A stretch of DNA of 64,000 nt. Origin: Dubosiella muris (lineage in GTDB: Bacteria > Bacillota_I > Bacilli_A > Erysipelotrichales > Erysipelotrichaceae). Of the stretch, positions 49,746-57,921 are shown in pieces (the stretch's first letter is position 1; every line of letters begins with the position of its first letter). Made by a program: the position numbers and the translations under genes. The stretch is from assembly GCF_004793885.1 (NCBI RefSeq), contig NZ_SRYG01000001.1, forward strand, positions 1-64,000. The letters are read 5' to 3'. The notes below the pieces were generated by a model that was not told the DNA's origin, searched no databases, and saw only the letters and a program-made list of their open reading frames with translations.

Positions 49746-50759
49746 ATGAAACTAACCGTGAAACTGCAAGATCACAGTTATCCCATATTTATAGAGCGCC
49801 ACGCCCTGGAGCATGTGGCGGACTTTCTGGACCCGCACCGCAAATACGTCATCGTCACCGACGATGGCGTGCCGGCGCGCTGGGTCGACCTGCTGCAAAG
49901 CCAGCTTTCCGACGCCCGCGTCATCACCTTCCCTTGCGGGGAGGCGAACAAGTCGCTGGCCACGTACGAAAGCGTCATGGAACAAGTCATTTCCAGCCAT
50001 CTTACCCGCAAGGACGCCATCATCGCTCTGGGTGGAGGCGTCGTCGGCGATCTGGCCGGCTTTGTCGCGGCCACCTACATGCGCGGCATCGACTTCTACA
50101 ACATCCCCACAACCGTCCTGTCCCAGGTGGACTCCAGCGTCGGCGGCAAAGTCGCCATCGACATGGCCGGTTATAAAAACATCGTCGGCGCCTTCCACCA
50201 GCCCAAAGCTGTCCTCATCGACCCCGAAACGCTGTCCACACTAGACCAGCGCCAGGTGAGCAGCGGACTTGTCGAAGCTCTCAAAATGGGACTCATTCTC
50301 GACGAGCGCCTCGTCGAGCTGTTCGAACAGGAACCGCTGGATCTAGACACGATCATCGCCCGCTCCATCGACCTGAAACGGGCGATTGTCGAAAACGACG
50401 AAAAGGAAAACGGCCAGCGCGCCATTCTCAATTTCGGCCACACGATCGGCCACGCCATCGAAAGCGCCTACCACGACGTTCCTTACTACCATGGCGAATG
50501 CGTCGGCATGGGTATGCTGTTTTTTCTTCCCGATCCCACGCTGAGGGCGCGGGTGCAGCGTATTCTGGAGCGGCTGCGCATTCCCGCCACCCCCGCCTAC
50601 GACCCGAAAGCGCTGCGCGCCTTTGTCGAGCACGACAAAAAAGGCCAGGGCGACAGCGTGCGCGCGATTGTCGTCGACCACGCCGGCACCTGCCGGATCG
50701 AGCCAATGACTTACGATCAAATCGAAACGATTTTGGAAAGGAGTCCGTATGAAAAATAG
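49746..50759 (+). CDS. aroB: 3-dehydroquinate synthase
   Basis: A 337-residue NAD- and zinc-dependent enzyme converting DAHP to 3-dehydroquinate, step two of the shikimate pathway. NAD-binding block ALGGGVVGDLAGFVAATY (about 95-112) and IPTTVLSQVDSSVGGKVAID; zinc ligands in SSGLVEALKMGLI, LNFGHTIGHAIES and YYHGECVGMGM. Slightly shorter than usual at the C-terminus. AGAGGTG lies before the ATG. First gene of a tightly packed four-gene operon, overlapping aroC by 11 bases. Confidence 0.96.
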   Translation: MKLTVKLQDHSYPIFIERHALEHVADFLDPHRKYVIVTDDGVPARWVDLLQSQLSDARVITFPCGEANKSLATYESVMEQVISSHLTRKDAIIALGGGVVGDLAGFVAATYMRGIDFYNIPTTVLSQVDSSVGGKVAIDMAGYKNIVGAFHQPKAVLIDPETLSTLDQRQVSSGLVEALKMGLILDERLVELFEQEPLDLDTIIARSIDLKRAIVENDEKENGQRAILNFGHTIGHAIESAYHDVPYYHGECVGMGMLFFLPDPTLRARVQRILERLRIPATPAYDPKALRAFVEHDKKGQGDSVRAIVVDHAGTCRIEPMTYDQIETILERSPYEK

Positions 50760-51861
50760 CATCGGTTCCAACGTCACGCTCACCGTCTTTGGCGAAAGCC
50801 ACGGCCCGCTGATTGGCGCCGTGCTCGACGGACTGCCCGCGGGCTTCGCCATCGACATGGAACGGCTGCGACGCGACATGGCCAGACGCAAAGCGAAAGG
50901 AAAAATTTCCACCCAGCGCCACGAAGCCGACGAAGTCCACATCGTTTCCGGCTTTTTCGAAGGCCGGACGACCGGCACCCCGCTGACGCTGCTCATTCAA
51001 AACACCGCCCAGCGCTCCGCTGACTACGCCTCCCTGAAATACCGCCTGCGCCCTTCGCACGCGGACTGGAGCGCGTTCGAGAAATACCACGGCTTTCAAG
51101 ACTATCGCGGCGGCGGCCACTTTTCCGGCCGGCTGACGGCGGTCCTTGTCGCCTGCGGCAGCATCTGCCGCCAGATCCTGGCCGCCAAAGGCGTGAAGAT
51201 CGGCGCCCATCTGGCCCAGGTGCACACGGTGCGCGACGTCCCGTTTTGCGCGGACGCCTGCGCGCTCGACACGCAAATCGAAGCGCTCGACGCCCGCGAA
51301 TTTCCAGCCATCGACGAGCAAGCCGGCCTGGCGATGGTCGCGCGCATCGAGCAGGCAGCTTGCGCCAAAGATTCGGTAGGCGGCGTCGTGGAGTGCGCCA
51401 TCACCCACTTTCCGGCCGGTGTCGGGGAACCGCTCTTCGACTCGGTGGAAAGCGTGTTGTCCCACGCCTTGTTTTCCATTCCCGCCATCAAAGGCGTGGA
51501 ATTTGGCGAAGGCTTCGGCTTCGCAGCGCTTACAGGCAGCGAGGCCAACGACGCCCTGCTCGTACGCGAAGGAAAAATAGAGACAAAAACAAACCGGAAC
51601 GCGGGCATCAACGGCGGCATCACCAACGCGATGCCTATCGTTTTCCGCTGCGTCGTCAAGCCGACGCCTTCGATTTTCCAAAAGCAGCAATCGGTGCGGT
51701 TCGACTCCAAAGAGGAAGTCGAGCTGGAAATCCAGGGCCGCCACGATCCTTGCATCGCGCATCGGGCGTGCGTCGTGATTGAAAGCATGAGCGCGTTCGC
51801 CTTGCTCGACTTGTGGATGAGCCAGGCCGCGAGAGCTCCATTCGAGGAGGTGGTTCGATGA
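50749..51861 (+). CDS. aroC: Chorismate synthase
   Basis: A 370-residue FMN-dependent enzyme that turns EPSP into chorismate. Signatures: GESHGPLIGAVLDGLPAG at the N-terminus, RPSHADWS with YRGGGHFSGRLTA (about 110-135), and GVEFGEGF in the last third. It overlaps aroB by 11 bases and aroA by 4, so the three are translationally coupled. AAAGGAG lies before the ATG. No anomalies. Confidence 0.96.
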   Translation: MKNSIGSNVTLTVFGESHGPLIGAVLDGLPAGFAIDMERLRRDMARRKAKGKISTQRHEADEVHIVSGFFEGRTTGTPLTLLIQNTAQRSADYASLKYRLRPSHADWSAFEKYHGFQDYRGGGHFSGRLTAVLVACGSICRQILAAKGVKIGAHLAQVHTVRDVPFCADACALDTQIEALDAREFPAIDEQAGLAMVARIEQAACAKDSVGGVVECAITHFPAGVGEPLFDSVESVLSHALFSIPAIKGVEFGEGFGFAALTGSEANDALLVREGKIETKTNRNAGINGGITNAMPIVFRCVVKPTPSIFQKQQSVRFDSKEEVELEIQGRHDPCIAHRACVVIESMSAFALLDLWMSQAARAPFEEVVR

Positions 51862-53126
51862 TCGTCTCGATCCAGCCCTCGTTTGTAGGTGGAGAAGTCG
51901 TCGTGCCCGCTTCCAAATCCATGGGACACCGGGCTTTGCTGTGCGCAAGCCTCGCCGCGGGAACAAGCGTCGTCACCGGCTTGTCGATGTCCAAGGACAT
52001 CGAGGCGACGATGCGCTGTCTGCAAGCGCTGGGCGCGCGCTTTCAGGAACGCGGCGACCAGTGGATCGTGGAAGGCTGCGACCCGAAAGCCCGAACCAGC
52101 CCGGCAAAGCTGGACGCGGGAGAATCCGGTTCGACGCTGCGGTTTCTCGTTCCGGTTGCTGCCCTCGGTTCCGGTCCCGCCCGCTTTCTCGGTCAGGGAA
52201 GGCTGCTGTCCAGACCGATGACCGTGTACGAAACGCTGTTTTCCAGCCACGGCTTACGTTTTGTCCACGACCAGGAACAAATTCTCGTCCAGGGACCGCT
52301 GCCTGGCGGAAACTACCGGGTGCCCGGCAATGTGTCGAGCCAGTTCGTTTCCGGGCTGTTGTTCGCGCTCCCGCTGGCGGACGCAAACAGCGTCATCACG
52401 ATTGACGGAAAGTTCGAGTCGAAAAGCTATGTGGACTTGACGCTCAAAGCGCTGGCGCAAGCGGGCATCGCCATTCGGGAGGAAAAGGGCGCGTACCGCC
52501 TCGCCGGCGCCCAATCGTACCGGCCCGGACGTTTCCACGTGGAAAAAGACTATTCGCAGGCGGCGTTTTTCGCGGTGCTGGCCGCGTTGAACGCACCGCT
52601 CGTTTTGCGGGACATGGATTTGGAAAGCCGCCAGGGCGACAAAGCCATTTTGTCCCTCGTCCAAAAAGCCGGCGCGCAAGTCGATGTCGAAGCGGATCGC
52701 ATTCACATACGGCCCGGACAGCGACGCGGTCAAACGATCGACTTGGCGGATTGCCCGGATCTAGGCCCGATTTTATGCGTGCTGGCCGCGTTCATTCCTG
52801 AAACGACGACGATTCGCAACGCGGGGCGGCTGCGGATGAAGGAATCGGATCGAATCGAGGCGATGGAAACCGAGCTGCGAAAATGGGGCGTCGACATCAC
52901 AAGCGACGAAGACACGATCACGATTTGCGGTCAATGCCACTACGTGGCCGATCACGAGATCGTGATGGACGGCCACAACGACCATCGCGTCGTCATGGCT
53001 TGCACGGTGTTTGGCTTATGCGCCGGCTCTCCTTCCAAAATCACGGGCGCGCAAGCCGTCGCGAAATCGTATCCGACGTTTTTTCAGGATATTCAAAAAA
53101 TTGGTGGAAAGGTGGAATGGAAATGA
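51858..53126 (+). CDS. aroA: 3-phosphoshikimate 1-carboxyvinyltransferase (EPSP synthase)
   Basis: A 422-residue enzyme joining shikimate-3-P and phosphoenolpyruvate. Signatures: VVVPASKSMGHRALLCASLA near the N-terminus, DAGESGSTLRFLVPVAA (about 90), PGNVSSQFVSGLLFALPLAD (about 155) and RLRMKESDRIEAM (about 325), with DHRVVM near the end. The start overlaps aroC as ATGA and has GGAGGTGG upstream. The second position of the GNxGT-type motif is SGST rather than NAGT, as in class II-like or other divergent enzymes. Confidence 0.95.
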   Translation: MIVSIQPSFVGGEVVVPASKSMGHRALLCASLAAGTSVVTGLSMSKDIEATMRCLQALGARFQERGDQWIVEGCDPKARTSPAKLDAGESGSTLRFLVPVAALGSGPARFLGQGRLLSRPMTVYETLFSSHGLRFVHDQEQILVQGPLPGGNYRVPGNVSSQFVSGLLFALPLADANSVITIDGKFESKSYVDLTLKALAQAGIAIREEKGAYRLAGAQSYRPGRFHVEKDYSQAAFFAVLAALNAPLVLRDMDLESRQGDKAILSLVQKAGAQVDVEADRIHIRPGQRRGQTIDLADCPDLGPILCVLAAFIPETTTIRNAGRLRMKESDRIEAMETELRKWGVDITSDEDTITICGQCHYVADHEIVMDGHNDHRVVMACTVFGLCAGSPSKITGAQAVAKSYPTFFQDIQKIGGKVEWK

Positions 53127-53959
53127 AAACCATTGGTATTGTCGGCCTGGGCGTCATGGGCGCCAGTTTCGCGCAGCGCGCCAAAGCGCTCGGGTACCGG
53201 GTTCTTGGCATCGACCTGGATCCGGACACGATCGAGTACGCGGTCATGCGCGGCATGGTGGACAAAGGCAGCACGGACGCGTCGATCCTGCTCGACCAGT
53301 GCGATATCGTGCTGCTGGCGCTTTATCCGCGCCAAATGCAAAAATGGCTGCTTCGCTACCAGCACGACATGAATCCCGGCACGCTGATCCTGGAAATCAG
53401 CGGGGTGAAATCCAACGTCACCCAACCCGCGCAGGCGCTTTTGCGCGACGATTTGGAGCTGCTTTCGATCCATCCGATGTGCGGACGCGAATCCCGGGGC
53501 ATCGAATTCGCCGATCCGGCGATTTTCGACCAGGCCAACTTCATCATCATCCCGCAGCCCTCCAATTCGACGAACGCGATCGTGTTTACGAGCGCCTTCG
53601 CCAAAGAGCTCGGCTGCAAAAACGTCAGCGTGCTCAGCGTCGAGGAACACGACCGGATGATTGGATTTTTGTCGCAGCTCACCCACGTCATCGCGGTGGC
53701 GCTGATGAACACGCACGAAAACAGCCATCTTGTTGAGTATACGGGCGACAGCTTCCGGGACTTGACGCGAATCGCCAAAATCAACGAGGATATGTGGACC
53801 GAGTTGTTTTTGCTGAACAAAGACATCCTGCTGGACGAGATCGACCAGTTCGCCGCCTCGGTGCAGCAGTTTCGGGACTTGCTCGTGCGCGAGGATGTGG
53901 ACGCGATGAAATCCGCGATGGTCCAGTCGACGGCGCGCCGGAAAAAATTTGATCGCTGA
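53123..53959 (+). CDS. tyrA: Prephenate dehydrogenase
   Basis: A 278-residue NAD(P)-dependent enzyme converting prephenate to hydroxyphenylpyruvate for tyrosine. Rossmann GIVGLGVMGASFA at residues 5-17, LSIHPMCGRESRGIEF (about 115-130) with the catalytic His, and a helical C-terminal dimer domain (SQLTHVIAVALMN). No ACT domain follows. The start overlaps the aroA stop (ATGA) with AGGTGG seven bases upstream; an ATG six bases earlier sits too close to that site. Last gene of the operon. Confidence 0.93.
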   Translation: MKTIGIVGLGVMGASFAQRAKALGYRVLGIDLDPDTIEYAVMRGMVDKGSTDASILLDQCDIVLLALYPRQMQKWLLRYQHDMNPGTLILEISGVKSNVTQPAQALLRDDLELLSIHPMCGRESRGIEFADPAIFDQANFIIIPQPSNSTNAIVFTSAFAKELGCKNVSVLSVEEHDRMIGFLSQLTHVIAVALMNTHENSHLVEYTGDSFRDLTRIAKINEDMWTELFLLNKDILLDEIDQFAASVQQFRDLLVREDVDAMKSAMVQSTARRKKFDR

Positions 53960-53965
53960 CGCATG

Positions 53966-53996
53966 AAAAAAGGTCGGAAAATCCGACCTTTTTTAT
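53966..53996. terminator. Bidirectional terminator after tyrA
   Basis: AAAAAGGTCGG / CCGACCTTTTTT stem with a 5-base loop; A- and T-runs serve tyrA and the convergent small gene. Confidence 0.92.
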
Positions 53997-54292
53997 GCCA
54001 CTAACGCCATTGCCTGTTTGAGAACCGGATTGGTTTTGTTCCACTCCTCATACAAGGACATGCCTCGCTCCGCTTCCATTCGTCCCATCATGTCGCTGAC
54101 GTCTTCCTCATAGTCATTCCCCAGCATTTTCACAAACGGAATCAAATGGTTAAAATAAAATTCGACTGCCTGATGTATTTCCTGGTCGCAGCTTTTGGTG
54201 ATGTACAACTCGAACCCGTACTTGTCGATTTCCATCATCATCTTTGCGAGATAGATCTTACCTTCAGGACCGGAAAAGCTCCTGTTATCCAT
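53993..54292 (-). CDS. Small protein of unknown function
   Basis: A 99-residue soluble, acidic protein, mostly helical (FSGPEGKIYLAKMMMEIDKY; FYFNHLIPFVKMLGNDYEED). It has several methionines and one cysteine, no membrane segment. AAGGTG lies 8 bases before the ATG. Single gene ended by the terminator shared with tyrA. Not recognised. Confidence 0.65.
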   Translation of the reverse strand: MDNRSFSGPEGKIYLAKMMMEIDKYGFELYITKSCDQEIHQAVEFYFNHLIPFVKMLGNDYEEDVSDMMGRMEAERGMSLYEEWNKTNPVLKQAMALVA

Positions 54293-54397
54293 ACTCTTAC
54301 ACCTTCTTTACTTCTTAGGTCATTTTTATCATGAAATACTTTGAAAAAATTTTCAAGAAATGTCCGGAAGATGCCGCTTCGACTACCTTTTATTCCA

Positions 54398-54676
54398 TCA
54401 ATCCGTTTCAAACAAAAACGCCGCGAACGCTTCGGGAATGCGCTCGCCCATCTCGTAATACGCGCGCTGCAGCTTCGGCTTGTCGAAAAGGACGAGCCGG
54501 CAGCCCTCGTATTCCACCTCGTTGAGCCGCATCAGCGTGGCCAGGACCCGGACCTCGTGAATCGAGTCGTACTGTTTAAAAAACGCGTAATAGCGCGAAA
54601 GCGCCGGTTCGCCCACCGGATACGGATCCGATTTTTTCGTACGTTCGATCAATTCCTCCTGCGTGATTTGTTTCAT
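54398..54676 (-). CDS. Small protein coupled to the ThrE-type exporter
   Basis: A 92-residue protein (MKQITQEELIERTKKSDPYP; ALSRYYAFFKQYDSIHEVRV). Soluble, mixed charge, no known domain. Its start overlaps the upstream exporter gene by 4 bases (ATGA) and has GGGAGAGAT upstream, so it is made with the exporter pair. It may be an accessory or a plain passenger. Confidence 0.65.
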   Translation of the reverse strand: MKQITQEELIERTKKSDPYPVGEPALSRYYAFFKQYDSIHEVRVLATLMRLNEVEYEGCRLVLFDKPKLQRAYYEMGERIPEAFAAFLFETD

Positions 54677-55164
54677 CGTCGATCTCTCCCTTCTCTGGAT
54701 GCCGAAATCGTCCGGCACCGCTTCCATTTTCTCCATCCCGCCGTTCCTAGCGCCGTAATCGTTTCGACAAGCAGGATCCCAAGCGCCAGAACGCCCGCGA
54801 TCGTGAGGGTTTCCAAAAACAAAACGAGCGCCTCGTACGGATCGTTCGTGATGATTTCAATCATCATATCGTACATCGTGCCGCCCGGCACCAGCGGAAT
54901 CAGGGCGCAGACGATAAACGACGTAACCGGCGTCTTCATTTTCCGGGCCAGCACTTCCGCGATGACCGTGAACGAAACCGCGGCCCAAAAGTTGGCTTCC
55001 AGATCCGTCAGCAGCATCGCCCGGCAGCATTCGTACACGAATCCGCCCATCGCGCCATTCAGCCCGGCTAAAAACAGCTTGCGCTTTTGCTTGATGTTGA
55101 ACAGCACCCCGAACCCTAGACTCGCCAGAAAAGAGCCAAACGAGCCAATCAAAATTTCATGCAT
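54673..55164 (-). CDS. Threonine/serine exporter family protein, small subunit (YjjB/ThrE C-terminal type)
   Basis: A 163-residue membrane protein with about five segments, corresponding to the C-terminal half of ThrE (LASLGFGVLFNIKQKRKLFL; CALIPLVPGGTMYDMMIE). In two-gene systems (YjjP/YjjB) both parts are needed for export of small acids or amino acids such as succinate, threonine or serine. Lies 3 bases after the large subunit gene. Substrate not shown. Confidence 0.85.
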   Translation of the reverse strand: MHEILIGSFGSFLASLGFGVLFNIKQKRKLFLAGLNGAMGGFVYECCRAMLLTDLEANFWAAVSFTVIAEVLARKMKTPVTSFIVCALIPLVPGGTMYDMMIEIITNDPYEALVLFLETLTIAGVLALGILLVETITALGTAGWRKWKRCRTISASREGRDRR

Positions 55165-55167
55165 CGC

Positions 55168-55917
55168 CTACCTCCATATGTACAAAATAAACCCGGCCCC
55201 GATCGCGATGGCCGTCGCGCACAAAAACGCCTCGGCGCCTCTGGCAAGCCCGGAAATGTAGTCGGTTGCGATCGTGTCGCGAATGGCGTTCGTAATCGCC
55301 AGTCCGGGCACCAGCAGCATGATGCTGGAAATGACCATGACATTGATGTTGGCGGCGGGCACCAGCGCGTGGATCTCGACCGCCATCCACGCGGCCACCA
55401 TCGCGGAAAACAAATTGACGAGGAAGTCGCTGAGATGGATTTGGGAAAACGCCCAGCCCAGGCAACGAATCACGATCCCGATGCAAAAAGAGGCGATCAT
55501 TTCCTGCACGTTGCCGTCGAAAAAAATGGCGAATCCTAACGCCCCGATCGCGCCAAACAACGTCGTCGTCCAAAACGAGTACCGCTTTGTATGCTCGATT
55601 TCCTCAAGGCGCTGGTCGATTTGCGCGACGCTCAAGCGCCTGGTGCAACATGTCCGGGACAGCTGGTTGATTTGGTCGATCATATCCACGTTGACGTTGC
55701 GGTACTTGACGCGGGCGATATGGGTTCGCGTGCGCCCGTCCACGGTAATCGACAGCATGATGCCCGTGGCGGTCACGTAGCTTTGGATGCCTTCCACTTC
55801 GGAAAAGCTCAGTCCGACGCGGTTCATCGTTTCCTCGACCCGGTACACTTCCGCGCCGCTGGACATGAGCAAAATGCCAAGCTTCATAATCGTGTTGAGA
55901 AGTTGTTCTATATTCAT
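55168..55917 (-). CDS. Threonine/serine exporter family protein, large subunit (YjjP/ThrE N-terminal type)
   Basis: A 249-residue protein. The N-terminal 115 residues are a cytoplasmic domain (LMSSGAEVYRVEETMNRVGL is the family mark), followed by about five membrane segments with LLVPGLAITNAIRDTIATDY. Partner of the gene directly downstream. The ribosome site is weak (AAGAAGC). First gene of a three-gene leftward operon. Confidence 0.87.
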   Translation of the reverse strand: MNIEQLLNTIMKLGILLMSSGAEVYRVEETMNRVGLSFSEVEGIQSYVTATGIMLSITVDGRTRTHIARVKYRNVNVDMIDQINQLSRTCCTRRLSVAQIDQRLEEIEHTKRYSFWTTTLFGAIGALGFAIFFDGNVQEMIASFCIGIVIRCLGWAFSQIHLSDFLVNLFSAMVAAWMAVEIHALVPAANINVMVISSIMLLVPGLAITNAIRDTIATDYISGLARGAEAFLCATAIAIGAGFILYIWR

Positions 55918-56028
55918 GCTTCTTATGATACTCTATTTGCGGCTGAAATGGGAACTGCTTCTTGGCGCCCGTCATTGGAAAACGCGTCATTTTCTTTCTT
56001 CGAGGAAGAAGAATTCCCGTTTGTGTTA

Positions 56029-56098
56029 TATAATAAAGAAGCCATCGCACACCGCGCGCGAACCGCGTACCGTTTCGCGTGATTCCGGTGCTTTTTTT
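56029..56098 (+). ncRNA. Orphan promoter-plus-terminator element upstream of adenine deaminase
   Basis: A TATAAT box (56029-56034) is followed at once by a strong hairpin: CACCG (50-54) pairs with CGGTG (86-90) and CGCGCGAA (55-62) with TTCGCGTG (74-81), a 4-base bulge between, then CTTTTTTT to 56098. No plus-strand gene precedes it. A transcript of about 57 bases, or an attenuated leader of the ade gene, is the simplest reading. No good -35 box was found. It is too short for a purine riboswitch. Confidence 0.4.
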
Positions 56099-56103
56099 AA
56101 AGT

Positions 56104-56134
56104 TTTACAGTTATTTTTGGGCGTGTGGTATGAT
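56104..56134 (+). promoter_or_regulatory. Promoter of the adenine deaminase gene
   Basis: TTTACA, 19-base spacer, extended -10 TGGTATGAT, downstream of the orphan terminator and 40 bases ahead of the start codon. Confidence 0.5.
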
Positions 56135-56174
56135 GGAACACGCAAAGAATTAATAGAAATGAAAGGAACAGTCC

Positions 56175-57848
56175 ATGTTTGAATATTCATTAGGAAAAAC
56201 CAAATCGCAACTCGTTTTGAAACACGCGAAAGTCATGAACGTTTTCTCAAACGAGTGGATCGAACAAGATATCGCCATTCAATACGGCACCATCGTCGGC
56301 GTCGGCGCGTATGAGGGCGAAACGGAAATCGACCTGACCGGAAAATATGTCGTGCCGGGCTTTATCGACGCGCATATGCACATCGAGTCGACGCTGGTCG
56401 CTCCCGAGGAGTTGTCGAAAGTGCTGCTCGCGCAAGGGACGACGACCATCCTTTCGGACCCGCACGAGCTCGTCAATGTCAAAGGAGCCGAAGCGCTCGA
56501 CTACGTGCTTCAGGCCGGCCGCAACACGACGCTGGACATTTACACGATGCTCCCTTCCAGCGTGCCTTGCTTCGACAAGGACACCAACGGCGCCGGCGAG
56601 TTTACGGCGGCGCAAATGAGCGCCTATATCGACGATCCAAACGTGATCGGCCTGGGCGAGGTGATGCGCGTCAAGGACGTCGTTTTGGAAGAGGAAAAAA
56701 TGGTGGAAAAGCTCGACTTGTTCAAAGACAAGCCCATCGACGGCCACGCGCCAAACGTGTCGGGAAAGGAGCTGGAGGCGTACCGGTTCGCGGATATTTT
56801 GACCGACCACGAAAGCTCGACGTACGAAGAGGCGCTCGACAAGCTGCGCTGCGGCTTTTACGTGCTCATCCGCGAAGGAAGCCAGGCGAAAAATCTCGAG
56901 CCAATCGTCAAAGGGTTTCTGGCGCACGGCATTCCGTTTACCCGCACCGCCTTTTGTACCGACGACCGGCATCTGGACGACATTTTGAACGAGGGACACA
57001 TTTCGCACTGCATTCAAAAAGCGATCGCGCTGGGCGTCGACGAGTTTACCGCCTACAAAATGGCGACGCTACATCCGGCGACCATTTACGGACTGCGTCG
57101 CAAAGGCGCCGTGGCGGCGGGCTACCAGGCGGATCTGGTCGTTTTAAACGATCCCAAAACCGTGGCGATCGACTGCGTGTACAAAAACGGCCACAAAGCG
57201 ACGCTCAAACATTTAAAGGCGATCGAGCCGAGCGAGGATTTGCTGCATACGGTTGTCATTCCGGAGGTATTGAAGGAAGACATTCAAATCAAGCGCCGGG
57301 ATAAAAACCACGTGATCGAGGTGGAGAGCGACTCGCTGCTGACAAAGCATGTGGAGGAAGAGGTGCCCGGATACGTGTATTTTGAGCCGGAAGCCCCATA
57401 CAACAAGGCGGTCGTCGTGGAGCGTCACGGCAAAAACGGCAACATCGCCACGGCAATCCTGAAGGGATTCAACTTGACGCAAGGCGCGATTGGCTCGACG
57501 ATCGCCCATGATTCCCACAACATGATTCTCGTGGGGGACAACGACGACGACATCCTGCTGGCGGCCAAGACGCTCGAGCACTTCCAGGGCGGCTACGTGC
57601 TCGTGCAAAACCACGAGGTCAAGCACATCATCCCGTGCCCGATCGCGGGATTGATCAGCACGCAAAAAGCCCAGGTCGTCTCCGGCTTGCTGAAGGAGCT
57701 AAAAGAAGACGCGCATAAGATGGGCGTGCCGGCTTCCCTGGATCCGTTTCAGGCGCTTTCGTTTTTGGCGCTGCCCGTCATCCCGGAGATCCGCCTTTTG
57801 GATGGCGGCTTGTACGATGTCGTGCAGGAACAATTTATCAAGCCTTAG
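56175..57848 (+). CDS. ade: Adenine deaminase
   Basis: A 557-residue amidohydrolase-fold enzyme that deaminates adenine to hypoxanthine in purine salvage. Metal site FIDAHMHIESTLVAPEEL (about 60-78) and DPHELVNVKGAEAL (about 95); later LGLGEVMRV-type block (IGLGEVMRVKDVV) and the GAIGSTIAHDSHNMILVGDN stretch of the C-terminal domain. Length fits Bacillota Ade. GAAAGGAACAG precedes the ATG. Single-gene unit with terminator, functionally linked to xpt elsewhere in the window. Confidence 0.95.
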   Translation: MFEYSLGKTKSQLVLKHAKVMNVFSNEWIEQDIAIQYGTIVGVGAYEGETEIDLTGKYVVPGFIDAHMHIESTLVAPEELSKVLLAQGTTTILSDPHELVNVKGAEALDYVLQAGRNTTLDIYTMLPSSVPCFDKDTNGAGEFTAAQMSAYIDDPNVIGLGEVMRVKDVVLEEEKMVEKLDLFKDKPIDGHAPNVSGKELEAYRFADILTDHESSTYEEALDKLRCGFYVLIREGSQAKNLEPIVKGFLAHGIPFTRTAFCTDDRHLDDILNEGHISHCIQKAIALGVDEFTAYKMATLHPATIYGLRRKGAVAAGYQADLVVLNDPKTVAIDCVYKNGHKATLKHLKAIEPSEDLLHTVVIPEVLKEDIQIKRRDKNHVIEVESDSLLTKHVEEEVPGYVYFEPEAPYNKAVVVERHGKNGNIATAILKGFNLTQGAIGSTIAHDSHNMILVGDNDDDILLAAKTLEHFQGGYVLVQNHEVKHIIPCPIAGLISTQKAQVVSGLLKELKEDAHKMGVPASLDPFQALSFLALPVIPEIRLLDGGLYDVVQEQFIKP

Positions 57849-57871
57849 TATTTCTTAGGAAAAGTCAAAAA

Positions 57872-57899
57872 AACTTGATCAAAAGATCAAGGTTTTTTT
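57872..57899 (+). terminator. Terminator of ade
   Basis: CTTGATC-AAAA-GATCAAG stem followed by seven T residues. It lies 11 bases ahead of the TATAAT box of the next gene. Confidence 0.9.
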
Positions 57900-57909
57900 G
57901 TGGTTGCGT

Positions 57910-57915
57910 TATAAT
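57910..57915 (+). promoter_or_regulatory. -10 box directly ahead of the GntR gene
   Basis: Perfect TATAAT ending 6 bases before the likely start codon. No clear -35 box; the upstream space is the ade terminator. Confidence 0.5.
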
Positions 57916-57921
57916 AATGAC

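Noticed and set aside
56041-56174. Purine riboswitch for ade
   Set aside because: The segment between the TATAAT box and the terminator consists of the terminator hairpin itself; no room for the three-way junction.
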